Source of the DNA: Capitella teleta
Taxonomy: Eukaryota > Annelida > Polychaeta > Capitellidae
NCBI GenBank assembly: GCA_000328365.1
Contig: KB298648.1
Location: 10,958 to 74,957, forward strand
Direction of reading: 5' to 3'
DNA: 64,000 nt
Part shown: one piece after another, positions 34,261 through 46,040 of the stretch
Layout: the number at the start of each line of letters is the position of its first letter
Position numbering within the stretch: position 1 is the stretch's first letter
The notes under the pieces: model-generated
Told to the model about the DNA's origin: nothing
The model's input: only the letters and a program-made list of their open reading frames with translations
Databases searched by the model: none
Position numbers and translations under genes: made by a program

Positions 34261-35084
34261 GCATTTCGTGTCCATCAGCGGCGACCAGCGAGGGCAGCTG
34301 CTCCGAACAGAGGCCTTGACGCGACCGTCGCTTCGCCAAATGTAAAGTGTATACATGCTGTGTTTGACTTTTTGACAACCTTATGACGCCGCGTGTCAGA
34401 AGTGACCTCAACTGACTCCTCCTGCCTTGTAAATGCTTTGTATATCAATGTCGATTTTGAATCGTCCCTCATAAGTAAGCGATGATTTAATTCGACCTCA
34501 AAAGTACAGGGTGACCCCTGGTCCCGGGCCTTCCACCTGCATGCCCCCCTTCCCCCTTCATTCATCCGAGCTAAATTGTATCAACCACAAAGCTATAACA
34601 AATAATGTTGCAAGAAAACGGCGGGTTTCTTTCCCGCTTTTCGCATTTGACGCGAGCGAAGTGAGCAGATGGGGAGTCATATGCTGACCATCAGAAGCGG
34701 AGATTCGATTTCGATCTGATGCCAATCGGACTTCGGAATGTCGAGAAATAACAGATTGTTGCTTTCGTCCCATTTGACACTCGCATGATCCAGGCAAGCG
34801 ATACCTTTCAATGGAGTTGCGGTGAAAAGCATCGCGCTGCATCGCATTCCTCCATACGCATGCAAGGTGCAGCACTATCTATATACACAGGTAGAACACG
34901 TATACAGACAGGCATTGGGGCGGGGTACGTTGAAGCCCGTACAACCGCCGTGCTCGCATCAATCACGGTTCGTCCGCTCATCTGTTGACCAGCATTTAAC
35001 TTTTGAAATCGGTCGCTGGGAGGGTTGTCTCGTTGCGATCAAAGCATGCGCTGTCTGTTGAACAACAACGTCTCCGGAGGGGGC

Positions 35085-35225
35085 CACGTGACCACCGCGT
35101 GACATACCACGTGACCCATGACCCCACATCTGCCCTCGCAGCGCCCTCTGCCAATTTAATTCGCGAATTCCGCCACACTCGACGTCGCTCCCTGAAAAGG
35201 AAGAGGCGGCCGGGTCACGTGACCT
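35085..35225. promoter_or_regulatory. Cluster of three CACGTGAC E-boxes
   Basis: CACGTGAC at about 35085, 35109 and 35216, the last inside GTCACGTGAC, with a CTCF-like half site at 35138 between. E-boxes with this flank suit USF, MITF or TFE-type factors. Confidence 0.45.
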
Positions 35226-37578
35226 GCCTGACCTCCGACCCGACATCTGGACCCCGAGTAGCGATGAACGTTAGTAATGGAGGGCTCTGATGACCACCGC
35301 TCAAGTGACCACGGCGTCGGTCGGGTGAGAGGCCCTGATCTCCGCATACGGACACTGGCCATCACTGAGATACATTGGCCGACCTTTCGCCGAGGAGCGC
35401 GTGGCATCAGCGCACTGGTGACCCGCAGGACTCACTCTGTCTATGAGTAGAATGCAGCACATTGCATATTGGAGATGGTCGCCCTGACTTTTATTCCTGC
35501 TGAAGTCCTTTGCCATCTCAATCTGGCCGTGACCATATGCATCATGCATTGTGCTACGTATATGAACTACTCTCTATCAGTATATACATGGCACGTGTTT
35601 GGTATGCATACAGAGAATATAACATAATAATTTTATGCAGCTTATAATTGTGTAAATTTATATTCATAGAAAACAGTGAAACATTCACGAGAACGCACTC
35701 TGTCTGCACGTGCACCGCCTCCACTCCTCTCGAGTTCCGCGCAGAATTTAAAACCGCTCAGAGATGTGTAATAATATCTGCGGATATGCGCACTAATGTC
35801 ACTTTATCACACAGGTACATTTATACATTGAGGGGAAATCGGGGATGCAGGTGCGAATTCAGAACAGAACGTGGTCCGGCCTTGGTCCTTTATATGTAGG
35901 AAAAGAATCTCCCAGAAAAGATTGTGAATCGGTTAAGGTTTTTCGTAAACACGTTCAATGCTCTGGTTTCTTCTTATGCCGTAAACTTCATTGCAAACTG
36001 TTGGCGATAAGACGACTTGGAAGGTGGAAAGTAGGAAACAATAGAATAAACATAGCTTCAATCAAGTGCAAAGAGCATCATGAATCACACCTGGATTAAA
36101 GTTATACTTGTTGAAAATTGCACCAGTTCCCGAGAATTGTATAAAGGTCGAGACAGGAGTATTACTCATGACGGGGCGTCACGATATATTGATAAGACGT
36201 GAAAGAAATTGAATGAACGCGGGCGCAGCTGACGATCAATGTATATGCAACCGAAATTCACCTTGTGTCGTTGCTATGCTATATGCTGCTGGACAACGAA
36301 AACTGACTCCGATCCCAAAAGTCTCTGTCAGGGGCCGCCGAACCGAATTCTGTTTTACGGACACCAGGGGTGTCAGAATTCATTCATCTGTATTGCTCAT
36401 GACGTCATCATGAGATCAACGTCCTGTTGTCGGGGTTCCAGTTCACCGGAGTCGACACCCAGTATCAGTCCATCATGGTCAGATCTGTCATCGTCATCAC
36501 ATCGTCAGTGGCTCCGATGAGACCCATTTTGGGTTGCTCGCTAGCACCTCGTCTACTCCGGTTCTACTCCGGTACCATCCGGTACCACACCAGCAACCAA
36601 GTGTAGTAACCACTCTGTTCAGAGATACGAACAGTTCTTTTTACAACACTCCACCACCACCCCCACGAGAAATTTTCAACGTGATTGCTCTTAGAATCGA
36701 AGCAAAGCCGCAAAAAGAGAATAATGAAAAGAGACGAAAAACGGAGATGTTTCGCTTGAGGTGCGATTAGAGCGAAGGTCAAAGGAGATGTTCATGAATC
36801 GCAGATCAGGTGCCTCTTAAGGTGCCCATCATCTCACCCTTCCGACTTGCCCTTTGACCTCCCATCTGCCCTATTGCGAGTGAACATGAATGACCCATGA
36901 CCCTTGCATCTGTGGGTACTGTGACAGTACACATCAAAGAGCATAGGTCATTAATCAGTGGCGCTCTTACCTGTAACCTGTGCGACGCACCATACCGGAA
37001 GGTCGTCAGCTTCAGTTGACTCGAGGGAGGAGTATTGTCATCAAAACGCCATCTTGCATTTTCATGCTTCGTGAAAGAAAGGTCGTTTTTTTTTCTGGTG
37101 GGAAAGTTATCGTCTTGTGGCTTTTTTTCCGCTAATGGCCGCGGCGTGTGGATGAGGGTGATTTGTATAGCGGCTATCAATTAATTTCGCTGTGAACTCC
37201 TCCGGAAGAAACCTAAATGGCAGACAGAGAAATTGTCAGGTGTTTTCGTGCTTTGATCATACTCAACACATCAAGAATGCACGGATGTAAAGGTAAATAA
37301 ATGAACAACTGGTGTACCATACAGTAAATATCATCAGTCTAATAAAAGCGTTCGGTAGCCGAAAAACAAAAGGGTTCTCTAGCTCAAGGCCTTATGTGAG
37401 ATATCTTGTATGAGGTATTTGCCGTAGAGCTCTCAATGCTTGCTGTACCATTGATGCAACATACACGTGTTGTAAGAATACATGGAGCTATTCAATGGTG
37501 GTGGATTAGCCACACGTTGAATATCTGTCAGCATACCTGTAAGATCGTCACACACCGTTCACGTGACAACCTGAAAGA

Positions 37579-37594
37579 GGCGCCCCCTAGAGGC
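37579..37594 (-). promoter_or_regulatory. CTCF-like motif (reverse)
   Basis: Minus strand GGCCTCTAGGGGGCGCC fits the CTCF core closely. Confidence 0.45.
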
Positions 37595-39610
37595 CAAACC
37601 ACAAACCACATCATGCATTTCACGAGGGCCACTTTTGGTGCGATTACGTCACGAATGATGTGATTTCAAGGGCACTTAAGCCGCTTAATCGGTTGCTGAA
37701 CAGGTACAGCACCGCTTCATGAGCACTCCAATTAAGAGATTTCGCGATAATTACTCAGTTATGTTAATTGGGAGTTTTATGGGATTCAAACCGGAGTCGC
37801 CTGAGGGCAAACAGCATTGTAACCCCTTTCTCCAGCCCTTTTGGATTATCGCCCTAATCCCCTCATTGTCCAGGCCGTGTGAAAAGTTCACTCCCCACAG
37901 AGCTCGCCTTCATCTTGCAGATGTAATTTTTCATTTTTTTCTTTATTTTTTTTTTTTCTTTAATGACAAAGATTTCTTTTCTTTCGTTTTCTTTTGTGCC
38001 TTTTAATCCCATTGTGTTGCAATCGCAGACTTGTAATCGGTGATTTTTTTTCCCCTTTCCCTCTCTCCTCCTTTTGCCCCCGTATTTGGGGATGGTTTCC
38101 CCTTTTCCATGCTGCAGGGTGGCTGCATGAGGAGGCTGGCTGGGACCCGTCCGCTCCTCGATTTCCCACGACCCTTGACAATACGAGTCGTGTCTGCTGG
38201 GGAAGGGATGGGAGAGGTGCCACTCCTTTGTTCAGTTGTATGCCTATTCAGCCGTGAACGGCTCAACCAAAACATCGCGCATTGTGCAAGCGCACGTGCT
38301 CCTTCCCTGCGAGATGCCGGTCGCGAAATTCGAGTAACTTGATGATTTAGCATATAAGCAAATATTAGAATTTCTTACAAAAGACGGTAAAAATTCACTG
38401 GGCGATAATACGAGGGTTGTGAGAACATTCGGTCCAACGGAGAGCCATGAGCAGGTGGCAAGATTACTATCGTGAAATGATTCCCTTTCAGGAGGAAATT
38501 CAAGATGAACGATTGAGCTCACACCCCTTATTCAGGAGGGAAAAAAAGGCTGAAACAAAATAGATAGGGTTTCGAAACCGGTGAAATGTTGAATCAATTT
38601 TTTTTTTCTTTGAGGTGCAATTTCGGATCTCGATATATTTAGCTGAAGGAGGACGATTTTGTGCATTCAATTTCTCAGTGGATTTTAAAGGATGTTTAGA
38701 ATTGGAATACGTTTCGGTTAAGCATGACAGAATAAACAGCGATCGGTTCCGGTCGGGCACTGTACACGCACGCGATCACGCACGCGATGTCATGTGTCAT
38801 GTTAATCCACACATGTGGCATGCACGCGAGTGTATGTAACGACGCCTGTGATTGGCCGGTGGGCGGGGCCCTGTAATCCGAATGAGCATCGTTAAAGATA
38901 ATCCACAGGAAACGTTAGATTAGTGCTCGTTGCCAGCGACTTTCATAACATTTCATTAAATTGCGATAAAGGAGAATAATAACATCGGAATTTGTGCTTG
39001 TTACCTCTCGTGGAGATTTCTTTTTCTCTTCTTTTCGTTTTCTTCTGAAAGAAATCGGATACATTTTTCGCGCCGCGCGGAGACAGGGGGTGATTTTCAT
39101 GAAATTGATGTCTGGGCGCCATGGAAGAGCGGGTTGGGCCGTGTGATTAGCCGCTTTAGAGCAACAGAAATGACCGGTTGACCACCGTATTGTCCGAGGG
39201 GGATGCGCCGGGGAGGTCCGCTGACCGCCACAAAGCCAGTCCATCAGGATGGGGGAAAGCGAGGAAATAAAACGCCTGATTTATCAGCGCTGCAATCGAA
39301 TTAAATGATTCTCGATGCCTGACACAGTGAATGGGAGAGGGAGGCACCTCTGCGCTCAGCCGCGACCCCTAGCGGCGGGGGCGGCAACCAGGGAGGGCTC
39401 AAACGGCTCCACCTCCTCCCCAAAATGACATCGGATGCTGGCGTACAGCGATGACCTCGGCGGCATTAAATTAAAATAATTATGTCGGATAATCCGTCCT
39501 CTTTTCGCCCGTTTTGAATTGTTGCAAATGAGTTGTGCGTGTTATAAATCAAACCCTTCATCAATGAACTCCTCGTGGAGAGAAAAGCGAGCCATGAAAG
39601 GCAGCAGTAA

Positions 39611-39665
39611 GTCATCTCAGTCATCTCAGTCATCTCAGTCCTCTCAGTCATTTGAGTCATCTCAG
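39611..39665. repeat. 9-bp tandem repeat
   Basis: TCATCTCAG repeated about six times with two variant units. Confidence 0.85.
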
Positions 39666-39803
39666 GTGCTGACTACCAATCGATTCGAAGGCGTCAAATC
39701 GCCAGATGACGCAAAACAGACGCTCTGCGGTTATCGCTTTAATTCGCAGCAATTGCCGAAAGGTCTCGGGTTCGATCCTCACTCGTATTAATCACAAAGG
39801 TGC

Positions 39804-39816
39804 TGACCGCTGGTCA
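39804..39816. promoter_or_regulatory. TGACCAGCGGTCA site (copy 4, reverse strand)
   Basis: Reads TGACCGCTGGTCA on the plus strand. Confidence 0.5.
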
Positions 39817-40700
39817 GTGATGTGCGGATCAAACTGACCATGGGAACAAAAAGGGAGCGGTATTCGAAAGAAGGAAGTATGGGTGTATGGGGATGAGACG
39901 AAGGGAGGTGGTCAGGGCGATTCAACGGAAGACGACGCGGCCAATTAAATGCTGACCATTCAATGACCATTCAATGCCACATATTTCACGCGGGGGGGCG
40001 TGCTGGGTCCGCGGCACTGAACCGCGTGATCGGACGCGCGGGGGGTCAGTTGTGGCTCCGTTGACCTCGCCCCATGTCCATCGTGACCTCTTCAGATGAA
40101 ATGCCTCATTATTGATACGGATCTTCAGTGTTGCTCAAAACCGACGCTCGCCTCTCGCACGCGACGTCAGGAAATCATGTCGATCGAGGAACTCATCGCT
40201 TACGGGATGTAAAGAGGTTGATTCGTAGCTTGAATGCGTGCAGCGTGTTTCACGTGTTTCGTATAAAGTATGCACAGCGTAATCGCTATTTGTCTAATTA
40301 ATACATGTATATATCATCACCATCATAATTATCATCATTGTCGACTTTTATTGCATCATTAAACGTGTAACAGAAAAGCAGAATGAAATATAGTGTACCA
40401 CGAATATTTCATGGCAATTTATTTTGGCCATTCAGTAAATTTTATCAATTTTCAATCAGGACGCGCATCTATTTTTTTCGGTTGTATACGCGAATTCTTG
40501 GTCGGTAAGAATAAAAGGTTTGAGTCCACGTGACAGAATACTATAATTATAGGCTTATTTAGATTAAACACAGACATTAGAACGTAACGCTGCACGCTCA
40601 CGACTGTAAACAAATGTTGCCAGTTAATGAATTACCTGGAATTAACCTGCCTGCGATCAGAGCGTCGAGTGTTTACGTTTGCGGTCGTATCGCACGTGTT

Positions 40701-40716
40701 GGCCGCTAGGTGGCAT
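40701..40716 (+). promoter_or_regulatory. CTCF-like motif
   Basis: GGCCGCTAGGTGGCAT fits the CTCF core. Confidence 0.45.
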
Positions 40717-41384
40717 CCGTCACGGCGGTGCTCCGGTGCGATCCGTGACACTTTGATCGTGATGGTTGTCAGGTGCGGCGATCATCTGGCGTGCGTTGGC
40801 GGAATGCCACGACTCGCGAAGACGCTGCTCCGAAGTCTGCCTGTCACACGTGCCACGCACGCTGCGTCGCAGACGACGCGCGGCCGGCAAAGTGACGACG
40901 AAAGATCGACGAACGAGTTCAAAGGTCATAGCGGCGATGGATCAAAGCACTTCTGTGTCTGCTGTGATTTACGCTCAGAAGTGACGCAGAATTCGATGCA
41001 ACTACAACAGCTGTCAAAGGCAGACGCTTCTCGCTGTCATTCTGAGTCCTGTTTATGAGTCGGTATCTGTATCTGTTGTGTGTTTGTATCCCTATCAATC
41101 TTTAATTGAACTTTGGAAGGTCTTCTGTAGAGTTTTTTGAAAAATGTGAGAAAAATAAGTTTGGCGTACATACAACATAATGGCCACGCAAGTCTACACG
41201 CACGCAGCATGTGAACTACTGTAATCGACTGACTGCAGGAAGAAAACGAATCAAGTAAAGTTTGACTTACGTACAGGAAACAGTGATTACTTTATCACAA
41301 TAGATAACAAGTTACAACAGCTCAAGTACAGGCACTTGAGAAGTTGAGAGAATACGCGTATCGACGATGAGCAGTCAAAATGTG

Positions 41385-41470
41385 CGTTATGATTACGTGT
41401 CTCATTGGTGGTGACGACCAACAGTACGTTATGAATGATCAAGCGCTGACCCTGACTGCGAATCATAACG
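41385..41470. promoter_or_regulatory. Triple CGTTATGA cluster upstream of the GNAT gene
   Basis: Copies at 41385 (plus), 41427 (plus) and 41463 (minus), ending about 110 bp before the GNAT start codon. This is one of the best-placed clusters to be promoter elements. Confidence 0.5.
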
Positions 41471-41581
41471 TATCAAAATCATCCTTGACCTTCTCAATCT
41501 TCCGTTTGAATGCAGACTTTACTCGCTGACACCAAATACAACACAATATCACACTGTATTTCGTATTGTAATATTATCAGC

Positions 41582-42609
41582 ATGCAAGCGAGAGAAATTA
41601 TCATCAAAGATACAAAATTGGTGGTCAGGAATTTGGACAGAGATGACCTGAACCAGGTGTGCGCTCTGTCCATGTTGCATGGATGGACGTCGTCATCGGA
41701 GGATATCCAGGTCATGTTTGACACCCAGCCGAAAGCATTCATTGGAATATTTCGAGAGGATAACAAGCTAGTTGGTAAGAATGGGCAACCAAATTGGAGA
41801 CCTACTAAATAAGTACTATTGTTAGATTGTTTATATGTGCTGCTTCCGATTGTTCACGGTTCTCGCATTCAGGTCACATTGCCGTATTTCTGCTGGACGA
41901 CAAAAGAGCTTACATCGGCATCGTCGTCGTGTCAAAGGTCATGCAAGGTTATGGCCTTGGGAAGATTCTGATGGCGGAAGCGACGGACAGAGTTGGCGCC
42001 AGGGATGTTTCCCTCGACTCCACAAGTGACGCACAAAGTTTCTATCGCAAGATGGGCTTCCGGAACTCGCCCATCCAGACTCTTAGCTTCACAGGAAAAC
42101 GGAAGAGAATTGAAAATCTGGAGGAATTAAGTCCAAATGTGATTATAAAGGACGTAAAAAACAAAGCTGATATCTCGCAAGTTTTTGATTACGATATGAA
42201 AATTTGCAAATTTGTCAGACACAAGCATCTGCAAAAGTGGTTGGCGCCGTCGCCATTTTGTTTTTCGCACGTGGCTTTTGAGAAACAAGATGGCCGCTGT
42301 GTTGGCTATGTCAGCGCCAGAAAATTAGACGCTGGCATCTACAAACTGCAGCCCCTATACGCGGACTCCGTGGAGATAGCGACCGCTTTGTTTCAGCATT
42401 TGGTGACGAATTGCCCGTTTGGTGATGACGTCATGTTCAGATTGTACCCAACAAAACAAGCGATGCCGCACGCGAGAGAGTTCAGCCGCTTGAATGGTCT
42501 GCATGAAGAAGGAGCAGTGAGCGACTTCCGCATGGTGAAAGGTCAAGATGAGGTCATTGATTGGAGGTGTGTGTACTCTACGTCGAACACAACGAGCACT
42601 GCTCTCTGA
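41582..42609 (+). CDS. GNAT-fold N-acetyltransferase, two exons
   Basis: Coding exons are 41582-41774 and 41873-42609 with a 98-bp intron, giving 309 residues if translation starts at MQAREIIIKD. The frame is open 72 bp further upstream, but an acceptor-like ATTATCAG just before this ATG suggests an upstream untranslated exon. The N-terminal half shows GNAT features: a beta strand YIGIVVVSKVM, the acetyl-CoA-binding QGYGLGKILM (Q/R-x-x-G-x-G), then VSLDSTSDAQSFYRKMGF, the usual end of the fold. The C-terminal half, about 180 residues, looks like a second degenerate acetyltransferase-like domain, as in the bacterial and invertebrate YitH/HolE-type group. The substrate cannot be inferred. A triple CGTTATGA cluster sits just upstream. 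Confidence 0.8.
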
Positions 42610-43375
42610 TTCCTAGCAGTTTGTGCTCGCGTTTACATTACATATTATATAATCAACCGTCAACAGACGGTCATTACGCGAACTTCATGCATGTACATAT
42701 ATCTCATCAATTTCACCTATATTTTTCCTAATTTTTTACATGTTTTTACTTCTGAGCCCTTTACATGTAATCATAGTTTTATGCTTTTGCATGTACATCA
42801 TGTTTTTGATAAACATTTTATTTACGACTAGAAAAAGATGTAAAGAAGTTCGTTTGGGCTGAATATTGCTGCTACATGAGTACCGGTAACTTAGCTCCTA
42901 ACAAAAAAAATATATATGCGCCATTAAATAGTTCCTGACAGAAAAAAAAGAAAGAAAAGCAAATGCTCTAATTATTTCATTTATACATCCGTACATGAGT
43001 CAGCAAGGCTCACAATCATAATTATAACAATTATAATTAAATAATGCTCGCTGTAAACAAGCATAAATCAACACACAGTTTCCGAATACAATTATTCACA
43101 GACGAATATACATGCGAATATGAAGCGGCGGTCAACATAACGGCGTAGATAATTGTCCTTGTATCTCGAATCCAATCGAATGAAAACCCGCTGAATTCCG
43201 GTCGGCTTATTGTTGCATACAATTGGGGCATTGAACACACAAATCTGAAACACAGAGAGGGCTCCCCTGCACCAATGATGAGCTGAACCGAATAAGAGTA
43301 TATTCATCATCCGCTAACTAGCTGAAACGGAGAGAAAGGCCTGATCATAATACGATGCGATGATACACAAAATAG
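42610..43375. other. Spacer between convergent genes
   Basis: AT-rich. A reverse-strand AATAAA at 42817-42822 could end the transcript of the minus-strand gene at 43.4-44.3 kb. Nothing else recognised. Confidence 0.5.
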
Positions 43376-44269
43376 CTACAAACCAGCTGCGAGGAGTACA
43401 GATGCGGTGACGGCTGCAGCTGCGAGCAGCGCAAAGCAAGCGACGGCCAGCATGACCCCGTTGCACTTGCGACACGCCCCTCCCCCTGCGCCGCCTCCTT
43501 TGATCAGAGGAAGCTCCATCTTCTGAGATCGCGAGGACGAGATGGTCGGGATGACGTCATTGTAGCCCAGGGAGGCGGGGGAGGCGGTGCAAGGGGGTCG
43601 ATGACCAGGGAAGGGCACCTGGGGGGAGTGGTTGTTGTTGCTGCTGCTGCTGTTGTTGCTGTTGTTGTTGCTGTTGACGCTGTTGTCTTCGCTGTTGCTG
43701 TTGTGAGATTGAGTCGATGTCGAGAGTTGAGTTGGACATCGGCAGAGTGAAGGTCGTGTACGAAGGGTCAAGAGGTCGCTGGCTCATGTACGGACTGTAG
43801 TAGTACTGGGGTGAGTACTGAGAAAGAAGCAGTGCCCGGAAGTGAGGAATGAATATGTGGCATGCATTTAACTTCCATGTAACTACAATTTATACCACAT
43901 GTAATTCAATCGCCTCTCTTTAACATTTCTAATTAACGTTTTGAATACTTTTGATCTTATAATTTTGGAGAGTTGACGGTTTAAATTATTAATATGGCTG
44001 ACTAACGATGATATTAGTTATAAAAACAACGAAAACAGGAAAGTTTAGAGAATGTAACTCAAAAATATTAAATTGTGAAGGTAGACAGAGGCTGCTGTGC
44101 AATTTTACTTATGAAAACATAAAAAGGAAAAGAACAAGAAGTATGGGTAGAAATCCATATGAAATATTGCTGACTCTTACAAAATGTGTAAAAAGACTAA
44201 AAAGTGCATTTATACTTTGAGCAACAATGAACTACTGACCCCGTAGTAACCGCCACCGTAATAATCCAT
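43376..44269 (-). CDS. Unrecognised Tyr/Gln-rich protein with C-terminal membrane segment
   Basis: Two coding exons are proposed on the minus strand: 44269-44240 (MDYYGGGYYG, donor GGG|GTCAGT) and from 43817 (acceptor CTTTCTCAG, then YSPQYYYSPYMSQRPLD). The frame continues through LPMSNSTLDIDSIS into a poly-Gln tract and stops at about 43557. A different frame of the same strand encodes GYNDVIPTISSSRSQKMELP, then CRKC and a hydrophobic segment GVMLAVACFALLAAAAVTA, ending SVLLAAGL and a stop at 43376. The two halves look like one protein but are one base out of phase across the CAG/CAA tract. An unseen intron, an assembly indel or a real frameshift could explain it. As a whole it would be a tail-anchored membrane protein. 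I do not recognise the family. Confidence 0.4.
43633..43690 (-). repeat. CAG/CAA repeat encoding poly-Gln
   Basis: Mixed CAA/CAG codons give an almost pure run of Gln in the N-terminal frame. The other frame reads Ser/Asn. Confidence 0.85.
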
Positions 44270-44992
44270 TCTAGAAGTTGACATAAATACGTTCAATCCG
44301 TACGAATAATTTCTCTTATTCAGCTTGTTAATAGAGGCCCCTTCTCACTTGCCAGTCAGTTCGAGTGGCCCTTTCTGCGTTAAGCCCAAATAAAGAGTCG
44401 TTTCGGTAATAAGCGTGTTGAGCCCAAACATGCCACCGCACACAGGAACGATTTGCTTCACTGAACTTCAAAGGTAAACAAAGAGTGCGAATCGTGCGGA
44501 GTCCTGTGCCGATGAACAGAACGCAGAATGCACAAAGCAATCGCTGTTGGGCAACTTGACCAGAACAGAAGCTGTCTGGTTCAATGCCTACAATGCTTGA
44601 TGGATGGATCTCGGGTCTATTATTCTATACGTATTATAGCTGTCTTGTTGTCTACGCAAGCACATAGATATAGAGTGATGAGGTATATGCATCGACTGTT
44701 GCATACACTGTGTATACCCATTAACGCTTTGTGTCAATCAAAGAAAACTATTAAAAATCAGTATGCATTTTTTTTTATTTTTTTTTATATAGGCATATTA
44801 ATTAAGCACAGTAGCTTCACGAATTTCTATGTGCTGTCTTACTGGTCAACTAAAAACGCCAAAGGAAAGGTGAGAAATATGATATAATTATGCGCTATGA
44901 GCTTCATTCAGTGAATCATAACGCTCTTTTGCCCGAGAAAACAAATCATAACGCTCCTTTTACGTGCGCTGCCAGTCCTTGGCCCGAACATA

Positions 44993-45027
<35 letters not shown>

Positions 45028-45775
45028 CGCACAACATGTCATAATGTGGCGTACCAATGAAAAAAAAAAAAACAAAAAACAAAAAACAAACAAACCAAGG
45101 AACGAATAATAGAAGTCTTTATATGCTCAAACCAAGTGCATTCGGCGATGAGGGATTCTGCGAGAGTTCTGAATGATAGAGCTCTGTGCCAAAATAATTT
45201 TCATGTTACATAACTGGTTAATAATAATGAGCGCGGATGGTTCAAAACATTTCGTGCCAACGATTAGTCAAACCACAAAGAAGGAAGTTATGAAAAAGAA
45301 AATACCAGTGAATAATTAACCAGATTATTATTTTTTTACATTGAATGGTACAATCACACATACAGAAATATCTGTCTGTCTCAACTCTCTTGATGTTGAA
45401 AGTCTAACGTTAATTTGTGATTGCAACAGTTGCTAAGACCGTTGCTGTGCGATGTTGACAAAAGTGCGCTTTCGGAGGTCATCTTCGTTCTCCTCTGGTC
45501 ATCTCCATTATCCAGCGGTCATTTGGGCGTTCCATGTACACATAAATGAAATTCGGACAGGACGAATGAGTGCCACGGGTCAAAGTTTATTGTTACATGT
45601 AGTACATAGGTATACATGTACTATTATGGTGGATTAGCCCTACGTTCTTATGCGAAGACTTCGGCAGAGCACTAACCAACATGAACAGCTCCGAGTTCCA
45701 TGTACAAAAACAGCAATTGTGGGTTCGAGCTTTAAATTTTCCTCCTCGTTGTGGGAAGAGTGAAAAAAAAAAAAA

Positions 45776-45812
<37 letters not shown>

Positions 45813-46040
45813 TAGGCATACAGAATCGCCTCGAGTGAACTGAATTGAAACGAAATTTTGAATTGAATTTGTTTATTTCTTCGAAATATTCCGAAATACA
45901 AAACATGTAGAAATAGTACAAATATCATTATATGAGATTACATCACTCAGTGAGTCTGCCAGCCAATCAGCTTTGTGTATTTGCGTGAATGTGATCAATC
46001 CTAGCATAATCACCTCCTTCCCGTGACCTATCCCTTAATT
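44270..46040. other. AT-rich spacer
   Basis: No gene seen. It holds two reverse CGTTATGA copies (44916 and 44946), an (AT)n run at 44998-45024, an A-rich AAAAAAC run at 45060-45095 and an A-run plus (TAA)n at 45763-45812 that resembles a retroposon tail. Confidence 0.6.
45763..45812 (+). repeat. A-run followed by (TAA)n
   Basis: A tail-like structure preceded by GTGGGAAGAGTG. A similar tail preceded by CCGGAAGTG lies at 15530-15565, so both may be ends of the same retroposon family. Confidence 0.6.

Larger units (their letters stand above)
24310..41380. other. 17-kb gene-poor, motif-rich block
   Basis: No confident protein-coding gene. Apart from a decayed Tc1 fragment and simple repeats, the sequence looks unique and holds many palindromic promoter-type motifs: NRF1 at 27209, 28617, 32719 and 34251; RFX at 26389 and 31984; CACGTGAC at seven places; and CTCF-like sites. 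One possible first coding exon lies at 28687. The block could be HEY regulatory sequence, could host non-coding transcripts, or could contain exons of a gene I cannot recognise. Confidence 0.5.

Noticed and set aside
39761-39790. tRNA-like B box GGGTTCGATCC
   Set aside because: The T-stem does not pair, no A box sits at a proper distance and no acceptor stem can be formed. Not a tRNA gene, and too little for a SINE call.
43557-43787. The Gln-rich frame ending RLPRLPGLQ as the true C-terminus
   Set aside because: The other frame offers a better C-terminus with a clear membrane segment. The conflict is kept as a finding rather than settled.
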